A stretch of 64,000 nt of DNA from Flavonifractor sp. An92 (GCF_002159175.1 NZ_NFGZ01000010.1:1-64000); one strand, 5' to 3'. Shown: positions 34,734 to 42,542, counted from the stretch's first letter. The notes: generated by a model from the letters alone, not told the origin. Translations and numbers: made by a program.

Positions 34734-35513
34734 ATGGGACTTGATATCTACGCCGGAACATTGACCCGGTACTATGCTCACAATTGGAAAACCGTTGTTC
34801 AGCAGTGGGCGGAGGAAAACGGATACGCCTTTAACCGGATTACGCCGGATAGAGAAGCTGCTGATAACGAGGAAGAAATGTCTCCAGCTGAAATCCAGGC
34901 GGCGGTGGAGAACTGGCGGGATCAGATCTTGAGCGCCATTTCTCAGCCGGGCCAGCCCCCCTACACTCCCTGGCCGGAGGACAATGAGAAGCCCTATTAC
35001 ACCGACAAGCCGGATTGGGATGCCTTCGGCGCTATGCTGCTGGTGGCCGCCTGCCATACATACGATGAGCCGGTGCCCCCCACCGTGGAAAAGGACTGGA
35101 ACTTCGGAGAGCATCCTCTGGTCGCGCGCCTTGGATCAGATGAGGAGCGGGTGTGGTCCCTGTTCCGTGGGGCTACCTGGTGGCTGCCTCTGGCGGATTC
35201 CTTCTTATTTCAGGCGCCTCTGCCCACCGATGATCAGGCGATGATCGCCACCCTGGGCGGTCTGCGGAAGGAGTTGGAGAAGCTGAACCAGCTGGCGTGG
35301 CAGGCCGATGAGGATACCATCCTTGATTGGGCAGACACGGAGGGATACCCGGTAGACGGAACCGTGGGCCCGAATGGACAGTATAGCAAGGCGGACATCC
35401 CGGAACACACCCAGTATGACACCCAATCCCTTGCCAAGTTTGCCTTCTCCATGTTCTGGCGTGCCATGCGGTTTGCCGAGGAACAGCAGGTGCCCATTTT
35501 GCTGGATTACTGA
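34734..35513 (+). CDS. Unrecognised 259-residue array protein
   Basis: AAGGAGG precedes ATG 34734. The protein opens MGLDIYAGTLTRYYAHNWKT, an opening I associate with uncharacterised gut Firmicute proteins. Later parts are FGEHPLVARLGSDEERVWSL, FRGATWWLPLADSFLFQAPL and KFAFSMFWRAMRFAEEQQVP. The tryptophan content is high. There is no membrane segment, signal peptide or metal motif. The function is unknown. Confidence 0.6.
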   Translation: MGLDIYAGTLTRYYAHNWKTVVQQWAEENGYAFNRITPDREAADNEEEMSPAEIQAAVENWRDQILSAISQPGQPPYTPWPEDNEKPYYTDKPDWDAFGAMLLVAACHTYDEPVPPTVEKDWNFGEHPLVARLGSDEERVWSLFRGATWWLPLADSFLFQAPLPTDDQAMIATLGGLRKELEKLNQLAWQADEDTILDWADTEGYPVDGTVGPNGQYSKADIPEHTQYDTQSLAKFAFSMFWRAMRFAEEQQVPILLDY

Positions 35514-35524
35514 GGAGAGATTTT

Positions 35525-36238
35525 ATGGGATATGATGTAAGTTTTCACCCGATTTCACCGGAAGAAATGCGGGAATGGTATTTCACCCCGCTTACCTGGA
35601 TACAGCAGGGGCAGGAGGAAAAGGTGATGGCCCTTGCCGCGCAGCACGGAATGGAGGATTTCTACGCGGAAAAATATCTGGACACCCTGCGAGTCGGGGC
35701 GGAGACAGAGCCTGATGAGTTATTTGATAAGAGCCATGGCTTTTACATTGCGGTGATCCAAGGCTTCTTCCGGGACTACTATTACACTAGAGGGAGCAGT
35801 TTTTCCCTTCTGATGGAGGAGAAGCCGGAATATGTCCGGTACTTCACCCCATGGGCGCAGGTGGTGCCAACAGCCTTTCCCAATCCGGCAGAAAATCAGA
35901 TCATCGAAAACTACTGCTCCGGTGTGTACCTGTCTCGGGATCAGGTCACACAGCTCCTCCGGGATCTGGAGCAGGAACCAAAGGTGCTGGAAGATCTGGA
36001 GGGAGTTTGGAGCGATGGGCAGCTTGCGGTGCTGAAAAAGGCACTTGTCGCTGCGGCAGAATTGGGTGTCGGTCTGCTGGAAGCCACTGAGGTGGTGGAA
36101 CCTAACCCTATCCGCCCCAATGAGAGTACGAGCTACTCAAACCTGTACCACTGCGACCGGGATGGGGTGTATCTCTACATGGATGCCGCCAGCAGGCAGA
36201 TCGAGGATGCCATCAGGAGAAGCGAGGGACAAGTATGA
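35525..36238 (+). CDS. Unrecognised 237-residue array protein
   Basis: GAGGAGAG precedes ATG 35525. The protein opens MGYDVSFHPISPEEMREWYF. It contains ENYCSGVYLSRDQVTQLLRD, a helix LAVLKKALVAAAELGVGLLE, ATEVVEPNP and a terminal NLYHCDRDGVYLYMDAA. Its ordering recalls DUF1877-like immunity proteins, but I cannot assert membership. The stop overlaps the next start (ATGA). Confidence 0.6.
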   Translation: MGYDVSFHPISPEEMREWYFTPLTWIQQGQEEKVMALAAQHGMEDFYAEKYLDTLRVGAETEPDELFDKSHGFYIAVIQGFFRDYYYTRGSSFSLLMEEKPEYVRYFTPWAQVVPTAFPNPAENQIIENYCSGVYLSRDQVTQLLRDLEQEPKVLEDLEGVWSDGQLAVLKKALVAAAELGVGLLEATEVVEPNPIRPNESTSYSNLYHCDRDGVYLYMDAASRQIEDAIRRSEGQV

Positions 36239-37113
36239 GCAATAAAGTGTTCCAGCAAAACCTGAATGACAAAAAAGGCCACCAGCCTGGTGGCCCCTAT
36301 CTCATTCAGATGCTGTTCAAAGAGCCGGTGGATATGCCGGACAAGGACGAAATGACCGCTGTAATGGAAAAGCACATTGGCGCTGTAGAGTGTTTCTGCC
36401 GTGATAAAAAGATGGCCGGCTTTGCCGCCCTGGATCATATCGCGGAATTTCAGGATGGCAAATGCCCGGTGCAGCTGATGGTAATGAAATGCGATAAATT
36501 CAAGGGTAAAGGCTTTGACGCCTTCCTGATGAGTCAGATGTGGGACTGCCAGGAGGACCGGGAGCGGATTTTCCGGGAGTGCCGGTATCAGGTGGTGGCC
36601 ACCGATATGCTGGCTGCGGCGCTTCCGGCACTGGAGCGGGCCAACCTGGATGCCGACTTTGTGGAGGCCCTTGCGGAGCTGTACCCCACCTGTGAGGCGT
36701 TCTATTTCCAGAACTGCGGCAAGCTCCTACTAGCGGAGGATGTGCGTTCCCATCAGATCGAAGGCTCAGATCGGTTCATCCGTTTTGGCGTCAATGTCCG
36801 TTTCTTCAACATTGAGGGTACCGAGGATATGCTCATCGATACGGTGGGCATGAGTACCCTGTTCCTGCCGGATCTCCAGTACCACTTCCACGACATGGAC
36901 CCCAATTGGGTGGTAAACCATGCCTACAATGTGGCATCCTATATTCTGGAGCATGACAACCCTATTAAGGATGGGGAAACGGTAGACGGCGTAGCGGATG
37001 GCCAAATGAGTCGGGAAATCCAGTGGAAGTGCCAGTATGAGGATGCCCTGATCCAGCCGCCCAGAGGAGTGTTGGACATCCATATGGGAGAATTTGCTGC
37101 TGGGCAGCGGTAA
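36235..37113 (+). CDS. DUF4261 family protein, last gene of the array
   Basis: A 292-residue protein overlapping the previous gene by 4 bases. The C-terminal half matches DUF4261: FGVNVRFFNIEGTEDMLIDT, GMSTLFLPDLQYHFHDMDPN, WVVNHAYNVASYILEHDNPI and KDGETVDGVADGQMSREIQW. It is thus a distant relative of residues 951-1200 of the giant protein. Codons 13-21 contain a perfect hairpin that reads as a terminator on the other strand (36271-36295). No plus-strand terminator is seen after the stop. Confidence 0.75.
   Translation: MSNKVFQQNLNDKKGHQPGGPYLIQMLFKEPVDMPDKDEMTAVMEKHIGAVECFCRDKKMAGFAALDHIAEFQDGKCPVQLMVMKCDKFKGKGFDAFLMSQMWDCQEDRERIFRECRYQVVATDMLAAALPALERANLDADFVEALAELYPTCEAFYFQNCGKLLLAEDVRSHQIEGSDRFIRFGVNVRFFNIEGTEDMLIDTVGMSTLFLPDLQYHFHDMDPNWVVNHAYNVASYILEHDNPIKDGETVDGVADGQMSREIQWKCQYEDALIQPPRGVLDIHMGEFAAGQR
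36271..36295 (-). terminator. Possible minus-strand terminator inside a coding region
   Basis: On the plus strand AAAAAA is followed by GGCCACCA, loop GCC, TGGTGGCC. Read on the minus strand this is an 8-bp GC-rich hairpin followed directly by TTTTTT, the form of an intrinsic terminator. It would stop antisense transcription entering the array from the convergent nuclease gene at 37458-38357. It could be a chance effect of codons 13-21. Confidence 0.4.
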
Positions 37114-37457
37114 AATATAGTGCGTTTGGAGCAGATAGGGATGCTTTTCTTATATACAAAAGAGTAGGGGCATATTGCTTTTTGACTTGCGCCATCATGC
37201 TGCGTATTTTTGGCTCATGCAGTTGTGACCTGTTGTTAAAACAGCAGACAGACTTCTCGCTGCTCACAACATTGAGCCAAACCAATCAAGCTGTTGTATG
37301 TGGCACTGTCTCCCACCTTAATGATGCTTTTTGTGAAAAAGATCTGCTTTTATACATCAAAATGGTTACTCTCAGAGGACCTAAAATATGAGTTTGTGAT
37401 ACCGCATATAATACTTATGACTTTACTGTACGGACAGGCAACATCTCATCACAGGCC
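37114..37457. other. Non-coding, AT-richer junction
   Basis: The 344 bases between the last array gene and the convergent nuclease gene hold no credible gene. The open frames on the plus strand (around 37182-37488) lack ribosome binding sites and protein-like composition. There is a short hairpin near 37230 (CTGTT, GTTAA, AACAG). No recognisable insertion-sequence end or tRNA fragment is seen. Confidence 0.5.
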
Positions 37458-38357
37458 TCACACTGAGAGCGTGTCCCAAATTGTCTGACAGACCTCTTCT
37501 CGCTTTACAAAAGTAAAGCTGATGTGTGGGTACATGGCCTGATGCCGCAATACCTGTTGGTATAAGTGGGTCCCAATAAAAGTCTGATTTTTAATTGTGA
37601 ACTGCCAACAGCATAAATCCGAAATCTGTACCACATGATCGTCTGGGGCAGTACCAATCACATACACCAGTTGTTTACCAGCTATTTGTGTAAGGAGTGC
37701 GGCATTTTCATAGGATTGTCTGTTTTGAGATCCTGCAAAATCCTTGTAGAGCTCCAGGATGTTATCTTTGCGGTCTACAATAACATTACTGCCTGACAAA
37801 GTATAATCTCCAGCAGGTAAGTACTGCGGCAGAATAATAACACCATGCTCGGCACACCAATCGACCATGGGAGATTTACCTTCGCGGCTGTCGCTACTAA
37901 GTACGGGCAGCCCGGACAAGTTTGCTAACAGCAATGCGTGCCGCCAGTTAGGATCGCCCTGCCGCCAGCCACCTTCAGTCCCAACACGGATATCATCTGG
38001 AGTAACCTGATAAGCAGATGCTGGCAATGATCTCCTTACATCTATATATCTGGTGCCCATCCGACGATGGAGCTCCAGACATATATGATGTCCCACTGAT
38101 TCCACCAACGATTGTATCCTGGCATGTCTGCCGCGATTGAGCGCATCCAGTGCACACCGGATGGCAGTGGTACCTCTGTGCTTATCCAGTCTCCAGACCA
38201 GAGGCCACTTGCCGGTCTGCTGATACATATAGGTAGCCCATCCCACACATGGGCCAACCGATATGTCATAGCGGATATAATAGGCCACATCATCCTGCAT
38301 AACTGCAAGAATTTTTACTCGATAGATACCATCCATTGGGATCTTAGGTGGGTACAT
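37458..38357 (-). CDS. ERCC4-type nuclease-like protein
   Basis: A 299-residue protein. The start is ATG at 38357, since GGGAGG lies 6 bases upstream. Residues about 165-240 resemble the ERCC4/XPF nuclease core: GVIILPQYLPAGDYTLSGSN, VIVDRKDNILELYKDF and an alternating segment IAGKQLVYVIGTAPDDHVV. The Asp of GDY and the DRK (family usually ERK) are in place. The first 100 residues (VAYYIRYDISVGPCVGWATY, LDALNRGRHARIQSLV) are an unfamiliar domain. It is the only minus-strand gene in the first 56 kb and is more AT-rich and less codon-biased than its flanks, suggesting transfer. ERCC4-like single-chain nucleases are common in phages and mobile elements. Confidence 0.6.
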   Translation of the reverse strand: MYPPKIPMDGIYRVKILAVMQDDVAYYIRYDISVGPCVGWATYMYQQTGKWPLVWRLDKHRGTTAIRCALDALNRGRHARIQSLVESVGHHICLELHRRMGTRYIDVRRSLPASAYQVTPDDIRVGTEGGWRQGDPNWRHALLLANLSGLPVLSSDSREGKSPMVDWCAEHGVIILPQYLPAGDYTLSGSNVIVDRKDNILELYKDFAGSQNRQSYENAALLTQIAGKQLVYVIGTAPDDHVVQISDLCCWQFTIKNQTFIGTHLYQQVLRHQAMYPHISFTFVKREEVCQTIWDTLSV

Positions 38358-38376
38358 TGACTTGCCTCCCAAACAT

Positions 38377-38424
38377 ATAGATTTAAGTTACTGACTGATT
38401 ATAGGCAAGACAACTCAAATCTAT
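38377..38424. repeat. 13-bp inverted repeat around the -10 box of the nuclease gene
   Basis: ATAGATTTAAGTT (38377-38389) and AACTCAAATCTAT (38412-38424) are complementary at 12 of 13 positions with a 22-base spacer. The spacer contains TATAAT on the minus strand (38398-38403), upstream of the nuclease gene. A good -35 box at the right distance is missing. The arrangement suggests an operator or a leader hairpin. Confidence 0.5.
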
Positions 38425-38452
38425 CGGCAGACAATTTCTTTATGATTCACTC

Positions 38453-38481
38453 TTGAAAATCCACCCCAAAGATGTTAAGAT
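38453..38481 (+). promoter_or_regulatory. Sigma-A type promoter for the structured RNA
   Basis: TTGAAA at 38453-38458 and TAAGAT at 38476-38481 are separated by exactly 17 bases. Transcription would start near 38488-38490, just where the structured RNA segment begins. Confidence 0.5.
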
Positions 38482-38488
38482 TTTTTAA

Positions 38489-38606
38489 AAGAAACGAATT
38501 CCCCTTGGGTACCTTGTACTTGTCCCCCCGCAAACAAGCACATTGTCCCTAAATAATGACTCACAAAAGAGTCCGAGGAAATTCGTTTCCCCGGGCTCTT
38601 TTTTTA
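38489..38606 (+). ncRNA. Candidate small RNA or terminator/antiterminator leader
   Basis: The predicted transcript is about 118 nt. Its 5' end (GAAACGAATT, 38491-38500) is perfectly complementary to AATTCGTTTC at 38580-38589 near its 3' end, which would close a long-range stem. The same 3' bases also form the terminator hairpin, so the two structures exclude each other. The inside has a small CTTGT/ACAAG hairpin. It matches no 6S, SRP or T-box pattern that I know. It may be an independent small RNA or a regulated leader of lepB. Confidence 0.4.
38569..38606 (+). terminator. Intrinsic terminator with UUCG tetraloop
   Basis: GAGTCCGAGGAAA, loop TTCG, TTTCCCCGGGCTC forms a 13-bp stem with one mismatch and one wobble, followed by eight T. 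It ends the structured RNA element. Confidence 0.85.
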
Positions 38607-38687
38607 TTTATTTTCTGTTTTAATCCCGGTTTTTGGCTTGATTCTGACTTTTACCGAACTTTTTCGGAAAAAGAATTGTCGAGCAGC

Positions 38688-38760
38688 TTGTGGTCAAAAT
38701 GGTTGGACAAACGACCAGGTTGGAGTGGGATGACCACAAATTGCCAAATTGCAATCAGAA
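38688..38760 (+). ncRNA. Second structured RNA element before lepB
   Basis: TTGTGGTCA (38688-38696) pairs perfectly with TGACCACAA (38731-38739), enclosing a smaller TGGTTG/CGACCA hairpin. A TTGC/GCAA hairpin follows at about 38741. The element lies directly before a terminator. No known riboswitch pattern is recognised. Confidence 0.35.
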
Positions 38761-38791
38761 AGCGCCGGACCGCAGGGTCCGGCGCTTTTTT
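38761..38791 (+). terminator. Strong intrinsic terminator upstream of lepB
   Basis: AGCGCCGGACC, loop GCAG, GGTCCGGCGCT is an 11-bp perfect stem followed by TTTTTT. It lies about 150 bases before the lepB start and isolates it from upstream transcription unless it is regulated. Confidence 0.9.
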
Positions 38792-38943
38792 GCGTCTGGA
38801 GCTGATTCGAAAAAAACGGAACCTTCCCTGAAAAAAACAGAATGTCAGACGAGAGGAAAGAGAGGACCTCCGGAACTGCTGTGGACCGGAGAGCCGCGGA
38901 TTTCTATGTGTATGTCTGGAACGGAAAGGAACAGGAGGGAACC

Positions 38944-39345
38944 ATGAGAAGAATCGGCGATGATCGAAACACAGTACGGAACTATGTCGAGTTGGCCATC
39001 GCGCTTGTGATTGTCTGCGCCATCATGATCAGCGGGGTGCGAATTACTTTCGTAATCGGGCCGTCCATGTTGCCCACGCTGCAGGAGTACAGCTGGCATG
39101 TGGTCGTCGGGGTGCAGGACCCGGAGGTGGGGGACATTGTGACATTCCGTCTGCCGGATGAGAAGTTTTCGTATATCAAACGGATCGTGGCTGGACCCGG
39201 GGATACGGTGGACCACTGGGGGACCGCCATCACCCTGGGGGAGGACGAGTACTATGTGCTGGGGGACAATCGGGGAAATTCCCGGGATTCCCGGGCTTTC
39301 GGGCCCATCACGGGCGAAATAATCTGGGGGAGGCTGATATTTTGA
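38944..39345 (+). CDS. lepB: Signal peptidase I
   Basis: A 133-residue, short Gram-positive-type enzyme that cleaves signal peptides from exported proteins at the outer face of the membrane. I start at ATG 38944, 3 bases after CAGGAGGGA; a longer open frame upstream has no site. There is one N-terminal membrane helix (LAIALVIVCAIMISGV), then GPSMLPTL with the catalytic Ser, YIKRIVAGPGDTV with the catalytic Lys, and YVLGDNRGNSRDSRAFGPI. The size is near the lower end for the family. It stands alone between two terminators. Confidence 0.9.
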   Translation: MRRIGDDRNTVRNYVELAIALVIVCAIMISGVRITFVIGPSMLPTLQEYSWHVVVGVQDPEVGDIVTFRLPDEKFSYIKRIVAGPGDTVDHWGTAITLGEDEYYVLGDNRGNSRDSRAFGPITGEIIWGRLIF

Positions 39346-39399
39346 GGCAAGAAAGGGAGTAGATCCGTTCCGGTCGGAGCAGGCCGGCGCATTCTGTCC

Positions 39400-39425
39400 C
39401 CGGGCGTATGGGCGCCCGGAGACTT
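39400..39425 (+). terminator. Probable terminator after lepB
   Basis: CCGGGCG, loop TATGGG, CGCCCGG, then AGACTTTTT. The stem is only 7 bp and three bases separate it from the T run, so it is moderate. Confidence 0.5.
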
Positions 39426-39598
39426 TTTCCGCTCGGACAGAAGGTACGAATTCGAACAATTTGTAAAAACTTTTGTTTCAGGCCTATGCAAACCGCGGAA
39501 AATAAGTTACAATAACGGAAAGCAATAGTGAGACGTGGCCGCCGCCTGTCCGGCGCGGGGGGCCTCACACCAACAGCGAATATAAAAGGGGTTGAATC

Positions 39599-40324
39599 AT
39601 GATGAGCGAACCGCAGTACAAGCGGGTACTCTTGAAGATCAGCGGCGAGGCTCTGGCCGGCGAGGCCAGCCGGGGCCTGGACTTTGGCGTCATCAACCAG
39701 GTCTGCGATGTCATCCGGCAGTGCGTGGAGATGGGCGTTGAAGTGGGCATCGTCGTGGGCGGCGGCAATTTCTGGCGCGGCATCAAGGACGGCAGCGGCA
39801 AGATGGAGCGCACCCGCGCCGACCACATGGGCATGCTGGCCACGACGCTGAACTGCCTGGCTCTGGCCGACGTGCTGGAGCAGCTGGGTGTGGAAGTGCG
39901 GGTCCAGACCGCCATCGAGATGCGGGCCATCGCCGAGCCGTACATCCGCTCCCGGGCTATCCGGCACCTGGAGAAGGGCCGCGTGGTCATCTTCGGCTGC
40001 GGCACCGGTAACCCCTTCTTCTCCACCGATACCGCCGCGGTGCTGCGGGCCGCTGAGATCAACGCCGATGTGATCCTGCTGGCCAAGAACATCGACGGTG
40101 TCTATTCCGCCGACCCCAACAAGGACCCCAGCGCGGTGAAGTACGACTCCATCACCTACGACGACGTGCTGGCGCAGCACCTGCAGGTTATGGACTCCAC
40201 CGCCACCAGCCTTTCTATGGATAACAAGATCCCTGTGATCCTCTTCGCCCTCAAGGACCCCCAGAATATCCTGCGCGTCCTGAAGGGCGAGAAGATCGGC
40301 ACCATTGTGAAGGAGGAACCGTGA
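39599..40324 (+). CDS. pyrH: Uridylate kinase
   Basis: A 241-residue enzyme that phosphorylates UMP to UDP in pyrimidine nucleotide synthesis; it forms hexamers. Motifs: [67 protein letters not shown] and [20 protein letters not shown] precedes the start; ATG 39602 directly after is equally possible. Upstream there is a TACAAT -10 box at 39508 without a good -35, then a GC-rich leader. In most Firmicutes pyrH follows rpsB-tsf; here it follows lepB and a terminator. It heads the core operon. Confidence 0.95.
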   Translation: MMSEPQYKRVLLKISGEALAGEASRGLDFGVINQVCDVIRQCVEMGVEVGIVVGGGNFWRGIKDGSGKMERTRADHMGMLATTLNCLALADVLEQLGVEVRVQTAIEMRAIAEPYIRSRAIRHLEKGRVVIFGCGTGNPFFSTDTAAVLRAAEINADVILLAKNIDGVYSADPNKDPSAVKYDSITYDDVLAQHLQVMDSTATSLSMDNKIPVILFALKDPQNILRVLKGEKIGTIVKEEP

Positions 40325-40325
40325 G

Positions 40326-40880
40326 ATGAACGCCATCCATAAGACTTACGACGACAAGATGCAGAAGACCATCGAGGTGGTCAAGAGCGACTTTGCCAGT
40401 GTCCGCGCCGGCCGCGCCAACGCCGCCGTCCTGGACAAGATCAGCGTGGACTACTACGGCAGCCCCACCCCCATCAACCAGGTGGCCGCCATCTCCTCTC
40501 CCGATCCCCGCACCCTGACCATCCAGCCCTGGGACAGCTCCCTGCTGAAGGCCATCGAGAAGGCCATCCAGACCTCCGACCTGGGCATCAACCCCCAGAA
40601 CGACGGCCGCCTCATCCGCCTGTCCTTCCCCCAGCTCACCGAGGAGCGCCGCCGCGACCTGTCCAAGCAGGTGAAGAAGTACGCCGAGGCCGGCAAGGTT
40701 GCCATCCGCAACATCCGCCGGGACGCCGTGGACAGCTACAAGTCCATGAAGAAGAAGGGCGAGATCACCGAGGACGATCTGAAGGAGTACGAGAAGGAAA
40801 TGCAGGATCTCACCGAGAAGAGCTGCAAGCAGATCGACGAGCTGACCGCCAAGAAGGAAGCCGAGCTCATGGCGGTGTAA
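40326..40880 (+). CDS. frr: Ribosome recycling factor
   Basis: A 184-residue protein that splits post-termination ribosomes together with EF-G. Family features: long helices with VKSDFASVRAGRANAAVLDK, VDYYGSPTPINQVAAISSPD, LTIQPWDSSLLKAIEKAIQT, LIRLSFPQLTEERRRDLSKQ and AIRNIRRDAVDSYKSMKKKG. Length is standard. It starts two bases after pyrH, with GGAGGAACC upstream, so the pair is co-translated. Confidence 0.96.
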   Translation: MNAIHKTYDDKMQKTIEVVKSDFASVRAGRANAAVLDKISVDYYGSPTPINQVAAISSPDPRTLTIQPWDSSLLKAIEKAIQTSDLGINPQNDGRLIRLSFPQLTEERRRDLSKQVKKYAEAGKVAIRNIRRDAVDSYKSMKKKGEITEDDLKEYEKEMQDLTEKSCKQIDELTAKKEAELMAV

Positions 40881-40903
40881 GAGATACACCCCTGAATATG
40901 ACC

Positions 40904-40932
40904 TGGTGCGGGGCGCGCTGCGTCCCGCACCA
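40904..40932 (+). other. Intercistronic hairpin between frr and uppS
   Basis: TGGTGCGGG (40904-40912) and CCCGCACCA (40924-40932) form a 9-bp perfect stem without a T run. It may tune or process the operon transcript rather than end it. Confidence 0.5.
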
Positions 40933-40958
40933 AATTCTGATTTGGTAGGATGTTAGCT

Positions 40959-41705
40959 ATGCCCATCTTCAAAGCAAAGGAGCGGGAGACGCCCCAGGTG
41001 GACTTCTCCCGTCTGCCCCGGCATGTGGCCATCATCATGGACGGCAACGGCCGCTGGGCCAAGCGCCGGGGCCTGCCCCGGACAGCGGGTCACGCCGCGG
41101 GCGCGGAGACCTTCCGCACCATCGCCACCTACTGCAAGGACATCGGCCTGGAATATCTGACCGTCTACGCCTTCTCCACCGAGAACTGGAAGCGCCCGGC
41201 GGAGGAGGTCTCCGCCATTATGGGGCTTCTGAAAAAGTACCTGCTGGAGGCCATCGGCAAGATGGAGAAGGACCGGGTCAAGATGAAGTTTCTGGGGGAC
41301 CTCTCGCCTCTGAGCGATGAGCTGAAGGAGCTGTGCCTCCGTACGGAGGAGATCTCCACCCACTACGACGGCTGTCAGGTGAACATCTGCCTGAACTACG
41401 GCGGCCGGGACGAGATCGTCCGGGCGGCCCGGGCTCTGGCGGCGGAGTGCGCCGCCGGTCAGCGGAAGGCGGAGGACATCACCGAGGCGGACCTGTCCGC
41501 CCACCTCTATACGGCGGGGCTGCCCGACCCGGATCTGGTGATCCGGCCCAGCGGGGAGCTGCGGCTGTCGAACTTCCTGCCCTGGCAGTCGGCCTATGCC
41601 GAGTTCTACTTTACCGACGTGCTCTGGCCCGACTTCACCCGGGAGGAGCTCAACAAAGCTCTGGCGGCGTATCAGGCCCGGTCCCGCCGGTTCGGAGGTG
41701 TGTGA
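40959..41705 (+). CDS. uppS: Isoprenyl transferase (undecaprenyl pyrophosphate synthase)
   Basis: A 248-residue enzyme that makes the C55 lipid carrier precursor for peptidoglycan and teichoic acid assembly. Motifs: HVAIIMDGNGRWAKRRGLPR with the catalytic Asp, TAGHAAGAETF, YLTVYAFSTENWKRP and DLVIRPSGELRLSNFLPWQS, ending in AEFYFTDVLWPDF. GGTAGGA is 8 bases before ATG 40959; ATG 40950 is the alternative. The stop overlaps cdsA. Confidence 0.94.
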   Translation: MPIFKAKERETPQVDFSRLPRHVAIIMDGNGRWAKRRGLPRTAGHAAGAETFRTIATYCKDIGLEYLTVYAFSTENWKRPAEEVSAIMGLLKKYLLEAIGKMEKDRVKMKFLGDLSPLSDELKELCLRTEEISTHYDGCQVNICLNYGGRDEIVRAARALAAECAAGQRKAEDITEADLSAHLYTAGLPDPDLVIRPSGELRLSNFLPWQSAYAEFYFTDVLWPDFTREELNKALAAYQARSRRFGGV

Positions 41706-42529
41706 TGGGTAAGCGCATCCTGGTGGCGGTGATCTTCATCCCGCTGATTTTTGTGGTGCTGTACGGAGTCTCTCCCCAGTACCCCGTCGTGATCCCCGTG
41801 ATCATTGCGGGGCTGTCCATGATCGCGGTGCATGAGGCCCTGTGGTCCACCGGATTTGTCAAGCACGCCCGGGTGTCGGGCTATTCCATCGCCCTGGCGG
41901 GACTCATTCCCTTCTGGGTGTATTTCAACGGCAACGAGGAGGGCGCGCTGGCGGGCCTGTTTATCTATGTGGTCCTCCTCTTCTGCGAGGCCATCGCCAG
42001 CCGCCAGACCCTGACCCTGGCCAAGATGGGGGGCGCCTTCTTCCTGGCCGTGATGATCCCCTTCTTCCTGTCCTCCTTTGTGCGTATCCGCAGCATGGAG
42101 CACTGGAAGTATCTGATCCTCATGCCCTTCCTGGCCGCCTTCGTCAGTGACGCCATGGCTCTCTTTGCCGGGATGTTCTTCGGTAAGCACAAGCTGGCCC
42201 CCCACCTCTCCCCGAAAAAGACGGTGGAGGGGGCCGTGGGCGGCTTCGTGGGCGCCATCCTGGGCATGCTCCTCTACGGTGTGGTGCTCCAGTTGGGCTT
42301 CCAGCATGTGGTGAGCTACCCCATGCTGGCCCTGTACGGCGCTCTGGGCAGCGTGGTGTCCCAGCTTGGTGACCTGTCCTTCTCCTATATCAAGCGGGAG
42401 TACGGCATCAAAGACTATGGCAACATTTTTCCGGGCCACGGCGGCGTGCTGGACCGGTTCGACAGCGTGATTTTCTGCGCGCCCGCCATCGAGCTGCTGG
42501 TGCGCCACCTGCCCGCCATCCTGTCCTGA
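41705..42529 (+). CDS. cdsA: Phosphatidate cytidylyltransferase
   Basis: A 274-residue membrane enzyme that makes CDP-diacylglycerol from phosphatidate and CTP. About seven to eight hydrophobic helices are present (ILVAVIFIPLIFVVLYGV, LFIYVVLLFCEAIA). The signature near the end is complete: SQLGDLSFSYIKREYGIKDY, GNIFPGHGGVLDRFDS. It starts at ATG 41705 overlapping the uppS stop. The frame remains open far upstream inside uppS, but that is antiphase shadow sequence. Confidence 0.93.
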   Translation: MGKRILVAVIFIPLIFVVLYGVSPQYPVVIPVIIAGLSMIAVHEALWSTGFVKHARVSGYSIALAGLIPFWVYFNGNEEGALAGLFIYVVLLFCEAIASRQTLTLAKMGGAFFLAVMIPFFLSSFVRIRSMEHWKYLILMPFLAAFVSDAMALFAGMFFGKHKLAPHLSPKKTVEGAVGGFVGAILGMLLYGVVLQLGFQHVVSYPMLALYGALGSVVSQLGDLSFSYIKREYGIKDYGNIFPGHGGVLDRFDSVIFCAPAIELLVRHLPAILS

Positions 42530-42542
42530 GGGAGGGATTTTC

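Noticed and set aside
1-37113. A toxin gene hidden in the array (RHS, LXG or colicin-like)
   Set aside because: No long repeat protein, LXG domain, secretion signal or nuclease tail was found. The only long protein is built from immunity-type domains.
37182-37488. Small plus-strand open frames in the AT-rich junction
   Set aside because: They lack ribosome binding sites and protein-like composition.
41333-41704. An N-terminal extension of cdsA by 124 residues
   Set aside because: The extension lies inside uppS in another frame, and the normal CdsA start at 41705 fits family length and overlaps the uppS stop.
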